From Xylaria sp. FL1777 (taxonomy: Eukaryota > Ascomycota > Sordariomycetes > Xylariales > Xylariaceae), in contig MU400791.1 in assembly GCA_022578965.1 (NCBI GenBank), positions 1-42,364 of the forward strand: a stretch of DNA of 42,364 bases, in the 5' to 3' direction. The position numbers and the translations under genes were made by a program. The notes beneath the pieces are model-generated. The model saw only the letters and a program-made list of their open reading frames with translations. It was not told the DNA's origin and searched no databases. Shown here one piece after another: positions 22,961 to 33,787 of this stretch (position 1 is the stretch's first letter; each line of letters starts with the position of its first letter).

Positions 22961-25315
22961 TGCAGTACGCTTGTTTTGCTTTTTTTTTTGTTTTAACTAC
23001 TTTTAAAAACTACTAAAGTAATGCTTAATGTTTTTTTTTTATAGTTTTTTTAAGCGTTATTTTATTTGTTATTTTTACTAGTTACTAAATTAAAAAGTTA
23101 AAAGCATTATTTAGCTTGCTAAATGTACATAATATATATATTTTTATAATAATAGCTTTTGTTTTTATAGCTGCTTTATTTTTGTTTAATTTAAGCTAGT
23201 TTTATTTTTTTGCTTTTTTTAAGTATTTTTGCAAAGTTACTCCTAAGTTAATTATAACTTTTAATGCTTTATAATTAAAACTTAGCTACTTTAAGTCCTT
23301 TTAATAAGTAGTAACTAAATTGCTAAATATTTATACTAAGTTTATTATTAAGCTTTTTTATTTATGCTTTGTTTTAGTTATTTTTTTTTAAGAAATAGCT
23401 AGCATAAAATTTTATTATATAGTAAACTTAAGCAGTTTATTTGCTTTTAAGCTTTTTTTGCCTTTTAAATTTTATAATAAGTAATAAAAGTTAAAGTTAC
23501 TTACGAATATATAGCGTTTTTTTAGCTTGCTTGCTTTACGTATTTTTTAAATTAAACTATATTAAACTGTTTTTTTTTAATTTAATAAGTATATTAATTA
23601 TAAAAATATTATTAAGTTATTATTGCTTATTATAATTTTTGCTTAGTTTTTATTAGCATTTTTTGCTAACGTTTTTATTACAATTTTTTTATTTATATAT
23701 AGCGCAGCTTTACTTTTTAACTAAATAACTTAGTAGCTATTATTACTAAAGCAATATATATTGCTATGTTTATTAATTATTAGCTTTTAAACTACTATAT
23801 AATTAAAGCTATTATTTTATAATATATATGCTACGTTATTTTTAAATCTTATAATGTTTTAAAAAGTAATATTATATATTATTAAGTTAATAAAAATAAG
23901 TTTTTGCTTATATTGCTAGTTTGCTGTTTTTTTGCTAGTAATTCTTTTTTATTTAGCTTTGCAAATACTAATACTATTAATATTTTTAAACTACTTTTAT
24001 TTACTTTTTTGCTTATTATTGCTGCTTTTTTAGCACTTTAAACGCTTTTAAGTTATAATATATATACTGCTTTTGTTTTGTTTTTTTATTTAACTTTTTT
24101 TTAGCAAGCTTTATTTTATGCTACGTATGCTTTTTTGCAATTTATGCATTTTTGCTTTACTTTTTGCGTTTTTACTAAGCAGCTTTTTTTACTTTTTTAG
24201 TGCTTTAAAGCTAAACAATAGCTATACTTTAAGTTTTTACAGCAATATTTAACTATATAACTATATTTATAATAATTAAAGTATTGTATAACTTTAAGCT
24301 TTATAATAAAAAGTTTATAATTAAATAGCTAAGCTTTTTATAGAAAGCTATTTTTATATATTGTTTTAGTTGCTATAATGCTGCTTATATATAATAATAT
24401 TAACGCAAATTTAGCTTTTGCATTTTTAAACAGCATTTTTTTGCATTTTATAACTTTAAAGTATTTACTGCATAATAGCTGCAATAAGTTTTTATTTAAG
24501 TATATTGCTTTAATTTGTTTTGCTAAAATGCTTTTTATTATTAGTGCTGCTTTTTTTTGTTATACTTTTGATTTTTTTCTAAAAGCTTTTATAATTTATT
24601 TCTTTTTTTTAGCTTTTTAAAGCACTGCTTTCTTAAAAGTAATCACTATATTTCCGCTATATAGCTTTTTAGCAGTAATTATATTGCTGCTTATAAGCGC
24701 TATATTTACTGCTTTAATAATATTAGCTAATATTTTATTTTTAAAATTATTAGCTTATTTTTTAACTTTAATTAGTACTTTTTTGTTTTGCTTAAATAAT
24801 ATTGCTTTATTATTGCAAGCTAGCTATAAAGCTATAACTTATGCTTAAAATTTTAGCATATTTACGTTTAACAAAGTTTATTAAAAAAGCTTTTAAATAG
24901 TATTTTTAACGCTTTTTTAGTTAGCTTTTATAGCAATATTTAAGTTATAGCAAGTTATAAATATATTAAAGTTGTTTTTGTTGTTAAGCTTTATGCTTTG
25001 CTAGCTTTTTTAGGCTTTTTTTAACATGTGCGCTATTTGCGTTTTTTTAGCGTTCCTTTAAAAAGAGATTTTTTCTGCTATTTTTTTTTCCGTTAGCAGC
25101 TATAGTACTAGTTTTATAATTTTGTTAACTATTTTTTATACATTAGGAAGTTTATTAGCTTTGCGTTTTTTATTAAAATACTGCTGCTTTATAGTTATAT
25201 TACTAGTAGGTTTTAATAGCGCGTTAGTTGCATTTTTAAGAAATAAGTTATTTAATACTATTTTTCCGTTTTTTGTTATATTTATATTTTGCAGATAAAA
25301 TGCAACTTACTTAGT
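22961..25315 (-). pseudogene. LINE C ORF1 and endonuclease region, degenerate
   Basis: This lies upstream of the reverse transcriptase on the - strand. Close to the right junction (25310-25040) a frame with few stops reads LQNINITKNGKIVLNNLFLK and continues Asn/Lys-rich; if Lys reflects former Glu, this was an acidic ORF1-type protein. Between about 24000 and 22961, where an endonuclease would be expected, I see coding-like text (for example LYIRK and LLLLIIKFKRQKK near 23500-23440) but no clear catalytic motif. Assigned by position only. Confidence 0.45.
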
Positions 25316-26639
25316 AAATAAAAGTTGCTACGCTAATTTTAGCAATCTTAATTATTTAATGATCAAGCTTAAACTTACAAAGTTATAGTTAAATATAAAG
25401 AATTTAAAAAAGGTCTTTTATAACTAAACTAAAAAGCAAATATAAACAAAATACTATTAATGCTTTTAAAGCAGCTTTAATTACTTTTTATACTAAAAAC
25501 AAGGTTTTTTAAAACGTTTTTATGTGCACTTAAGCAATAAATATAATGCAACACTGTTATAACTTTAAGTTTATAACTAAAGCCTAATTTACTGCTTACA
25601 TTTAAAATTAGTTATATTTTAACCTTTAGCAGATTTATAAAAAGCTTACTTTAGTTACTTTACTAAACAGTTTTTTTACCTATATTAAAAATAAGCAAAA
25701 AGCTTATTATGTTGCTTTATTAAGCTATAAAAAAGTTTTAGCCCCTAAAACTATAATGCTATATTTAACCTTATACGTACTATTTACTATTAATGCTTTA
25801 GTACTAGTACTACAGCAATAAATATTAGCTAACCTTGCTTATAAAGCTAATATAGCTTTTAAAGCTTAATTAGATATAGCCTTTAAAAATACGTTTTAAA
25901 AAAATTGTTGCAAAAACAACTAGCAACACAATAGTTATTAGTTATTTTATAAACGCAATCGTAAAAAATTCCGCAGAAAATTCTGCAAAAGATTTTATAA
26001 AAGCTATAGCTTTTATACAAACTATTAGCAATGTAGTAATTATAACTACAAACATAAGAACACTTATTACTGCAGTTATAATAACATACATAAACAAAAA
26101 TGTTATTGCTAAGCATAGTAACTCTTTAGTTAATAATTTAAACAATAAATCAAGCTTTATTAAATGCTTAATAAAGCTTATTTTAAAATTAAAAACAAAG
26201 TTATACTTACTATTAACAAGGACTTTTTAGCAGAACACAAAAAACAATTAATAAATTAAAAATATATTATAGTTAAAAAAGTTAAAAAAAACAGCAAAAA
26301 AAAGCTTTTTATTAAATATTCTAATAATAAAAACAAAAAAGTTAACTTTTATTTTGCAAATACTACTAATATAACACTTATAAACAAATTAACAACGCTA
26401 TTTTACTACTACTATAAAAAATAATTCTTTAATAAAACTGCGTTCTTTATTTATAGCATTAATAAACGCTACTATAAAACGCTTTTTTTTATAGTTAAAG
26501 TTAACTCTAAAAAAACTACTTAATTTAAATTACATAATAACGCTGCATTTATAGCTAATAACATTTTTAACACTGTTTTATTTTAACTAAACTTTTTTGC
26601 TATGCGTTATGTTTATTGTTTAGCTTTTTATACTTATTT

Positions 26640-27010
26640 TTAATTAAAGGCTATTATTTAAAGCAATCCTAAAATTACCTCTATATATATAAATACTGGC
26701 TGCTTAACCGTTATAGTAAAAAAAGCATAGCTAAAAACTTTTATGCTTTACGCCCTTTAACTACAAAATAAAACTTTATTTATAAAAAGCATTAAAAGTA
26801 TAGTAACCTTATTTATTAAAGCAGAATTCTTTTTTTTTATTTATAGTTATAATTAAAATAGCACTAAAAAACGCATAAAATTTAATATTGTAGCATAAGT
26901 TATAAATAACTTAAAACCTAATTTATTTTTTAGAACAAAATTTCTTAATGCTTACTATATAACAATTAACTTTGCTTTAAGTATAATAGCATTTAAAGCT
27001 TGTTTAAACA
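26640..27010 (+). other. Retroviral-type aspartic protease remnant in Gypsy B
   Basis: SIYINTGCLTVIV (from 26680) stands for the family's S-x-Y-V-D-T-G-C-P-x-x-I-V active-site segment, with Asp mutated to Asn at 26692-26694. About 80 residues later comes FFRTKFLNAYYITINF, matching the G-T-x-F-L segment. This protease type occurs in fungal Gypsy elements with the T-C-K-F-S-K integrase seen downstream. Confidence 0.8.
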
Positions 27011-29389
27011 TTATTATATTAATTACTATTATTTGTAAAAACACCTCTATTAGCTAATAAGCACTAGTAATATTTAATATTGTTGTATTGCTGCACTTAA
27101 TAATAGTAATACTAATAATATATATAAATCTTTTGCTATATAATTAAAAAAGCTCTTTAAAAGATTATATTTTTAAGCTAGCTATTAATAGCGCTATTAT
27201 AGCTATAATTTTTAACAATATTAAAGCTGTTTTTTTTTTTAATTATATTAACAAATTTATACATATTTAACAAAAAACCCATTTTAGTATAATTAAAAAC
27301 TATAAAGCCAACATATATATTAATACTACTTAAAACAAAGCTAGCTTTGCAGCAACCGTTATAGCTATTAATTAAAATAGCTTAACTAACAATTTTTAAA
27401 TAACCTATAAATTTAATATTAAAAAAAACATTTTTGCGTTGCTTTTATTAATAAATACTATAGCTTAAAATATTTAGGCCACTTTTAGAAAGTCTAAAGT
27501 AGCTAGCAAAACGTTGCTATTATTTAAAGCTTAATGTTCTAAAAAAGTCCTTTTAGTAAAAACACAAAACAGCGTTTATATTTATACAAAAAACCAAAAA
27601 CATACTAATAAGCTAAAAGCGCTACTTAAAAGCTATATAACTTAGCAAACGCAAAATATAATTATTATAAATAAAAATAACATAATAAGAGTTAACCTTA
27701 TTAAAAAATAGCAACACTAAGTTATATTTATTACGCGTTTATATGCTTTTAAACTAAAAAACAAAAAGCTTATAAATAAAGTTTTTAATAAAATGCATTT
27801 TAAAAATAAACTATACTTTATAAAGCATCTTACTTTTTTTAGCTGCTTAGTTTTTATTACTTAAAGAATTATAAACAAAGTTAAAAAAAGTTATATAATA
27901 ATTAATTTTTGCGCTTTAAATTGTATTATTATTTTTAACGTTTATTTTTTATTTACTTAAAAAGCTATTATTATAAAGCTATAAAGTTATGCTTATATTA
28001 CTATTATAAATTGTTTAAAGTTTTTTTACTAGCTGCTAGTTTAGCTTAGTTATTATAACTGCATAATAATAGTTTTTTTGCAAAAACTAAAAATATTTAC
28101 TGTAGCTTTAATAAAGTTTTAAAATAGCTTTAGTTTTGCTTAATAATTTATAAATAACAAACTAGCTTTATATATATAATACTATATAGCTTATATTAAT
28201 AACGTTGTTATATACTTAAAAACAGCTTTTAAGTATTTTAATTATGTTTTTGCTGTTTTAAATCTTTTTAAAAATATTAACCTAGGCTTTAAACTTATAA
28301 AATCCTTTATAGCTTATCTCTTTGTTTGCTTGCTTAGTTTTTTTATAAATAGTTTTAAAATAGCAACAATAAAAAATCAAGTTTTTGCTATATAAAAAAT
28401 AGCTTTACTACGCACTTTAGCTGCGTTAAAAATATATATTAATATAGTTAGTTTTTTTAAAAAATTTATTTTATAGTATTAATAAAAGCTAGCGCTTTTA
28501 TAAGCACATAAAACTAAACTTCTAGCAAACAGTTATAATTTAAAAGCTATACTAATAATAGTAATTATATAGCAACAATAAACATTGCAGGTTTAATTTA
28601 ACTTTACTTTAGAAAAAAAGGAAAGTTTTTGCATACTATAAATATAGCTTACAAAAACAAGTTATTTAGTTTACTAAAATCATTCTTATATTTCTTTTTT
28701 TAAAATAAACGCTTTTTGTAAATATAGGTACAAAATTATAATCTTTTACTTTAATAATAAATAAAATAGTTAATATATCTTAATTAACTTTATTTGCTTA
28801 GTAATATTTCTTAATAAAGTTTTAACATAAAACAAAAGCAAATATAGCATAACTAAGTTAAAAATATTTAGCTTTATATAGTTATATTGCTAGTTATAAG
28901 TATAACTTTAGTTTTGCATTTTTTTAATAGTAATTTTAATAAACTATAAAGCTACTTAAAAAATTGTTAATTAAACTAATTTATAATTTATAAACATTAT
29001 AAAGCTTAACGTTAAACTTATAACAGCTTTTATTTACTTATTATAGTTTTAATTAAATATATAGTATATACTTAGTTATATTAATTTAATGCTAAATGTT
29101 TTTAGCTAGCTTTTAATTATTTTAGATTTTTAGAACTTTGTTATTATGTTTAATAAAACTAGCAAACAGCTTAAAAATATTATTAACAATTTTAGTTACT
29201 TTATTAAAACAAAAGTTATTATTAACGCTAAATAGCATATAAAGTTAGCACAAAAATATTTAAATAACCCTTGTTTTGTTAATATTCTTAAAATATTACA
29301 AAAATAGCAAAAAAACATAAAAAACCTAAAAGTTAAGCATAAACCATTAGTTTTATTTTTTTATTATTTTAATAATAGGCTTTTTTACG

Positions 29390-30815
29390 CTATTTATTAA
29401 AATAGCTTATAACGCTTTTGTATTTTAGCTGCTTATTATTAAAACTTTCTTTATATAGCCCATAATAACAAACATTATTTTAAACTTAAAAAAATGTTTT
29501 ATAAGCTATAAAATTTCATAATTTATAATATATTTAAATAAATTTATAACTATAAGCAATATTGCTTAGCTTGCCTTAAATATATAACTAACTATTATGA
29601 AGCATTAAAAAAACTTAAACTTATTTATAAACTTATTATACTTTTTTATATATTAATAATAAACTTTATTATAAGCTTCCTAAAAATACCTTTAGTAAAC
29701 ACTTTTTAAGCTATACTAAGCTATAATTACTATAATTGCCTCCTTATTATAACCTGCAAATTTTCCAAAAAATGCTTATTAATACTTAGCTATATTTAAT
29801 ATATAGCTGCAAAATAAACAATAATTATGCTTAAAATTCTTTTTTTATATAATTAAAGCATACCTTAAAAAATTATTTCTAATAAAGATTGCAAGTTTAT
29901 GTTTAAGTTTTAGCAAACATTATAAACTTGAATAAAAACTACATTTAACGTTATAACAAGCTACTATTTTTAAACAAACAGCTAAAACAAAAAACAAAAC
30001 TAAAATGTAAAAATAATTATTTATTACTACATTTATATACGTAAAAATGTTTTATAGCTTAATATTATCTTAATATTATAGCACAATTTTAATAATGCAA
30101 TATTATTAGTTTTAAAACGAAGTCCTAATAAAGTTATTTTTAGCTTTAAGCCTAAAACTACTTTATTAGTTATAAAAGTGCTTTTTAAAGCTTTTAATTT
30201 TAAATTGCAGTAATAAATACATTAAAAAAATGCAAAAACAGCAATTAATTTTACTATAGCTAACGCAAAAATACGCTACAATGCTTAGCACAATTTAGTT
30301 TAATTAAAAGCAAAAAACAAAGTTTATTTAAAATTGCATAAAAGATATTATTTGCTTAAAAAACTACTAAAAAAGTAATCTGCTTAACAAACAAAACTGT
30401 TTATAATACTTTGTTATATTAGTAAACTTTCCTATAAACTAAATTTTTTTAAACATTAAAAAATGCATTAAGTAGTTTTAATTATTTATTTATTTTTAGC
30501 CCTTAAAAAACAAAATCCTTTTAATAAAAAATCTAAACATCTAAAACATATTTTAGTAAAAAGTAACACTAATAATTATATTTCCTATAAAATTAAAAGT
30601 TTTTTAGCTTAATACGTTTTATATATAAAAAAAAAACTATAGCTTAAGTACTTTATACATTAAAAAAGCTACAAAAGTTAATATAACAAATAGTATTTGT
30701 ATATATTACTAATAAAAAATGCAGCAAAATTAATAAAAAAGTACAATAAAAAGCATTTATTAACCTTAAATAATTTAAAAATAAAAAAAGATTTAAAAAG
30801 CATAAACAGTTAATA
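29390..30815 (+). other. Integrase and chromodomain remnant in Gypsy B
   Basis: The zinc region keeps CLACLKYI (Cys codons at 29563 and 29572). The core has TCKFSKKCLLI, the Cys-containing variant common in one fungal Gypsy group, then SNKDCKFM at 29878-29901, where the second catalytic Asp codon (GAT) survives. The YYFxTNS stretch stands for the AYHPQTDGQ-type motif. The C-terminal text KVIFSFKPKTTLL and KVYLKLHKRYYL matches the GPY/F-type module. YFIH*KSYKS*YNK*Y at about 30650 is a chromodomain whose Trp codons became stops. Confidence 0.88.
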
Positions 30816-30967
30816 TAAGCTAAAAGTACTAAAAAAACTATTATAGAACTAAAAAATTATAAACATAATTTTTAAAACCAATATTATAGTAAATTTGCTA
30901 CGCTATTATTTAAAACAATTATTTGCTTAAACATTTAGTATACTAGTATAAACATTATATCTTTAAA

Positions 30968-31126
30968 TTAATATTAATTTTTTTATTTTGCTATTTTAAC
31001 TATACGTATATTAATATTTTAAAAAAGGCATTTTATACTATTAATTAGTTAATACTAATTTTTTTGCTTTGCTATTTTAATTTTACGTATGTTTATATTT
31101 TAAAAAAAGCATTTTGCACTATTAAT
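30968..31126. repeat. 81-bp tandem duplication in Gypsy B
   Basis: Unit 1 is 30968-31048 and unit 2 is 31049-31126. Both share TTAATAxTAATTTTTTT at the start, TTTTGCTATTTTAA in the middle and GCATTTTxxACTATTAA at the end, with differences mainly C/T and G/A. Confidence 0.8.
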
Positions 31127-31201
31127 TCCTTTTATATGCAATAACGCTTAACGTTTTTTTTACGTAGTTTTTTTGTTTATTCTTTTTTTACTAATTTTTA
31201 T

Positions 31202-31252
31202 ATTTTTTGCACGCTTACATTTTTTGCATGCTTGCATTTTTTGCACGCTTAT
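31202..31252. repeat. 17-bp tandem triplication in Gypsy B
   Basis: Three consecutive 17-bp units (31202, 31219, 31236) read ATTTTTTGCACGCTTAC, ATTTTTTGCATGCTTGC and ATTTTTTGCACGCTTAT. Each keeps a GCAYGC core that is GC-rich for the window. Confidence 0.9.
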
Positions 31253-31439
31253 ATTTCTTATATAATTAATCTTTTTTTATTAATTTTTGCATTTATACGT
31301 AATTATAATAGCTTAAAACCAAAAAACTATTATTTATATAAACTTAGCGTTGTTTAATAATTAAATTGATACATTTATTAAAAAAAGCATTTTTAAGCTA
31401 ACTTTTAACTATAAAAATAATTTATAATATATTATCTTT

Positions 31440-33000
31440 AAGCATTAAGCTTTTATTTTAGCAGCTTGTAAAGCTAAAGCTTATAACTAATATAAAAAAA
31501 TCCTAAAAGTAACTAAAAATTTTAAAAGTTTTGCCTTTAATATAAAAACAAAAAAACAAAATTATTAAACTAATTATATTATTAAAACTAATAATGCTAA
31601 GCTTATTTATTTAGTTATTATACTATAATAGTACTAATAATAAGTATTAAAGCAATACTTAATGCAAGTAAAACTATTTCTTAAAGTAATCATTTAGTAT
31701 TTAGTTATAATTATGCTAAATAAACAGCTATTTAAGTTTAAGCTATACGCTATTATTAAAAAGCGTTTTAAAAAAATTACTAAGTAGTATACTTATAACA
31801 ACTATAAATATACTTTATAGTATAAAAACCTGTTAACTTTTAAGCAAATTAAAGCTTTATATATTTTTAAAAATGCTATTTAAAGTTTTAATACTTTTTT
31901 TAACGTTATTAAAGCTTTTTTTATATAAACTAACCTTATATTTTTAGCAGTAGCAATAAAAAATATTAAAGTATTTAACTATTAGTACTAATAGTACTAC
32001 AAAAATCTAAAGCATATTAAAGCTAAAAACGTTTTTAAAGTTAAAGCTTAAACAATTTTTTTTAATAATAAAAATAATAAAAACTATAATTAAAAAAAAT
32101 CTAATAAAAATAATACTATTAACTTTATAAGTAATGCTAATATAATGCATACTTATAATCTTAATTAATTATAAACTTTATAAACTTTTTAAAACGCTTT
32201 TGTTAAAGCGTTATTAAAGCTAATTGCTTTATTTAAACAAAAATAAACTACTAAAAATATTTTTTTGCAAACCAAAAATATTATTAGCTTTATAAAAGCA
32301 GACTTTAATATAAGCTATAAATTAATTATATATGTAATATAAAGCTAAATATATTAAAAACTAGCTTATTAGCTTAAAACTAGCAAAATTAATTTAGTTT
32401 TAGCAACTTTTACTTTATATTAAACAGTGTATGCTAAGCATAAAGCTATTTCTTTTAAAACAATTTATGTTAGCTATATAAAGCAATAAGCTTTACATAA
32501 AAACGCTGCTAATAATAAAGCAATAAATGCTATATTAATAACTAAAGTTAATTAAAAGCCTTTAGTTAATATTATTACTGCAAACTTTATAAATAGTTTT
32601 GCTACTATTTAAAGCTTAATAATAGCTAATAAAGTTAAACTAGCTAACTTTAGAAAAAATCTAAACAATAAAGTTTATTATGTAGTTCAAAAAGCATTAA
32701 GCAGTAATATTATTAAAGAAAAAGTATATAATGTGTTTTATAAAAAAAAATAAAGTTTTACTATAATAGCTGCTAAAACTCCGTTATTTTAAAAAGATCT
32801 AATTATAATTTTTAATACTTATATTATTTTATATAAGCATAAGCGCTATGTTTTTAATAGCATAATTTTTACTGCTAGCTTATATTATTAAAGCAGTTTT
32901 AATAATATTTTGCTAGTAAGCATTAAATATATATAAATTAAAACGCTTTTTTAATAATTAACTATTGTAATACTTTAACGTAACTTATTTACTTTAAAAA
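31440..33000 (+). pseudogene. Accessory ORF of Gypsy B between pol and 3' LTR, function unknown
   Basis: A + strand frame (0 modulo 3), different from the pol frame, can be read for about 500 codons. Stops look fewer than A+T content alone would predict and sit at plausible Trp/Gln/Arg positions. Readable runs include TFKQIKALYIFKNAI at about 31840, an Asn/Lys-rich stretch at 32050-32120 (probably Asp/Glu before mutation), and ALHKNAANNKAINAILITK at about 32490. YYVVQKALSSNIIKEKVYNV lies near 32680. No domain is recognised; it is not an RT, integrase or typical env (no clear hydrophobic fusion or anchor segments). A second cistron of the element or captured host sequence are both possible. 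The start codon is not determined. Confidence 0.5.
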
Positions 33001-33580
33001 ACATATTTTTTAAAATGCTACTTTGTTTTTAATATATTTCTACTAATGTTTTTAAGCAACTTAGTTAAAACATTAAAACTTTACAAAAGCATTAAATTTC
33101 CTTAAAAAAATCATTATTTACTAAAACGTTAATATAAGCTTTAAAACAACTATTATATAAATTAATAAGCTTTATAAACTAGCAAGAATTTTATATATAA
33201 AATAAGTTATTTTTTAAAACAATACTTTATTGTTAATATTTCTTTAAAAGTAAATTCTAAAAAAAAGCTTTCTATAAAAAGCTTTTTAAAAATAATATTT
33301 AATATAAAAATAACATTTAGTAAAATTGTTTATATAATAATATTTTAGCAGAATTGTTTTAATAAAAATAACATTTTAGCAAAGTTATCTTAATAAAATT
33401 GTCTTAATAAAATTAGTTTAATAAAATTATTTTAGCAAAAGTTCTAGCAAAATTATTAATAAAATAGTATTGTAAAATTATAGCGTTATATTATATAATT
33501 TTTTCTTAAAAAAAGAACTATTATTTATTAAAACGTTAATATAAGCGCTAAAACAGTACTAATAAAAACGTTAGTTTTTG
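33001..33580. other. Repeat-rich 3' noncoding region of Gypsy B
   Basis: A segment of about 45 bp is present at about 33101-33150 and again at 33505-33553; both contain AAAACGTTAATATAAGC. Between them, 33310-33480 holds degenerate short repeats of the form TTTTAATAAAATTGT or TTTTAGCAAAATT. No coding signal. Confidence 0.65.
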
Positions 33581-33595
33581 TTAAAAAAGGGCAAA
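33581..33595 (+). other. Polypurine tract of Gypsy B
   Basis: TTAAAAAAGGGCAAA directly precedes the 3' LTR. The AAAAAAGGG core is a good plus-strand priming tract and supports + orientation. Confidence 0.65.
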
Positions 33596-33782
33596 TAAAA
33601 GGCTTTCTATAGAAGTTTTTTATAGAAAAACTTCTTTAAAACGTTTTTTTAAAAACGCCTTCCTTAAAACACTTTTTTTAAAAAAGTAGCTAGCTTAATA
33701 TAATTATAGTTTAATAAACCTTGTTTTAAAGACTTAGTTTAATAATATAATAACTTTTAAACTTTATTAAGCTAGTTTACTA
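33596..33782 (+). repeat. 3' LTR of Gypsy B
   Basis: 187 bp, gap-free match to 18636-18822. It begins TAAAAGGCTTTCTATAGAAG and ends GCTAGTTTACTA. The AGAAA duplication follows at once. Confidence 0.9.
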
Positions 33783-33787
33783 AGAAA
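33783..33787. repeat. Right target-site duplication of Gypsy B (AGAAA)
   Basis: Exact match to 18631-18635, directly after the 3' LTR. Confidence 0.9.

Larger units (their letters stand above)
20475..25315 (-). mobile_element. Tad-like non-LTR retrotransposon (LINE) C nested in Gypsy B gag
   Basis: The + strand switches sharply from mixed/A-rich to T-rich near 20475 and back near 25315, and minus-strand reading gives a LINE reverse transcriptase. The 5' end is on the right (ORF1-like text), the 3' end on the left. The junctions are placed by the composition switch and loss of Gypsy text; I found no certain target duplication, so each boundary may be off by tens of bases. The + strand open frames at 20535-20801, 21576-21782 and 24378-24620 are Phe/Leu-rich shadows. 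Confidence 0.8.
25316..30815 (+). pseudogene. Gypsy B gag (C-terminal part)-pol polyprotein, degenerate
   Basis: A single frame (1 modulo 3) runs 5.5 kb. The gag remainder lies at about 25320-26200, with MQHCYNFKF at 25546 and a Tyr/Asn/Lys-rich tail. The protease is near 26600-27000 with IYINTGC; the active-site Asp codon at 26692 is now Asn. It is followed by ...LFFRTKFLNAYYITINFALS, the usual second half (G-T-x-x-L-D). Reverse transcriptase spans about 27700-28330 with IAYINNVVIY (28186-28215; YIDD now YINN) and LGFKLIKSFIAYLFV after it. Integrase is at about 29390-30450 and the chromodomain at about 30640-30740. Minus-strand open frames at 25883-26145 are shadows. Confidence 0.92.
30816..31439. 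other. Spacer after Gypsy B pol, with two small tandem repeats
   Basis: About 620 bp between the chromodomain and the accessory ORF. It holds an 81-bp duplication (30968-31126) and a 17-bp triplication (31202-31252). I see no coding signal. It might be a promoter or splice region for the downstream ORF, but no sequence evidence shows that. Confidence 0.6.
18636..33782 (+). mobile_element. Full-length chromodomain Ty3/Gypsy retrotransposon B (RIP-inactivated, with nested LINE)
   Basis: The total span is 15,147 bp. It is bounded by 187-bp LTRs and a perfect AGAAA target duplication. Removing the nested LINE (about 4.8 kb) leaves about 10.3 kb, long for a fungal Gypsy element. The + strand encodes gag, protease, reverse transcriptase, integrase and chromodomain. 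A further degenerate ORF and about 600 bp of repeats lie before the 3' LTR. The element landed in the integrase region of Gypsy D: the D frame reads through only when one AGAAA copy is removed. Parts of B (18840-20400, 25000-26200) keep more CC and TC than the Copia copies. Confidence 0.93.

Noticed and set aside
24378..24620. 80-codon + strand open frame
   Set aside because: Opposite the LINE 5' region; hydrophobic T-rich shadow, no motif.
25883..26145. Two overlapping - strand open frames of 67 and 77 codons
   Set aside because: They lie opposite the Gypsy B gag-pol frame, which is supported by the downstream protease, RT and integrase in the same frame.
28190..28203. YINN as evidence that the Gypsy B reverse transcriptase uses an unusual active site
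   Set aside because: Both Asp codons changed to Asn by G-to-A transition, and stops surround it; this is mutation, not a functional variant.
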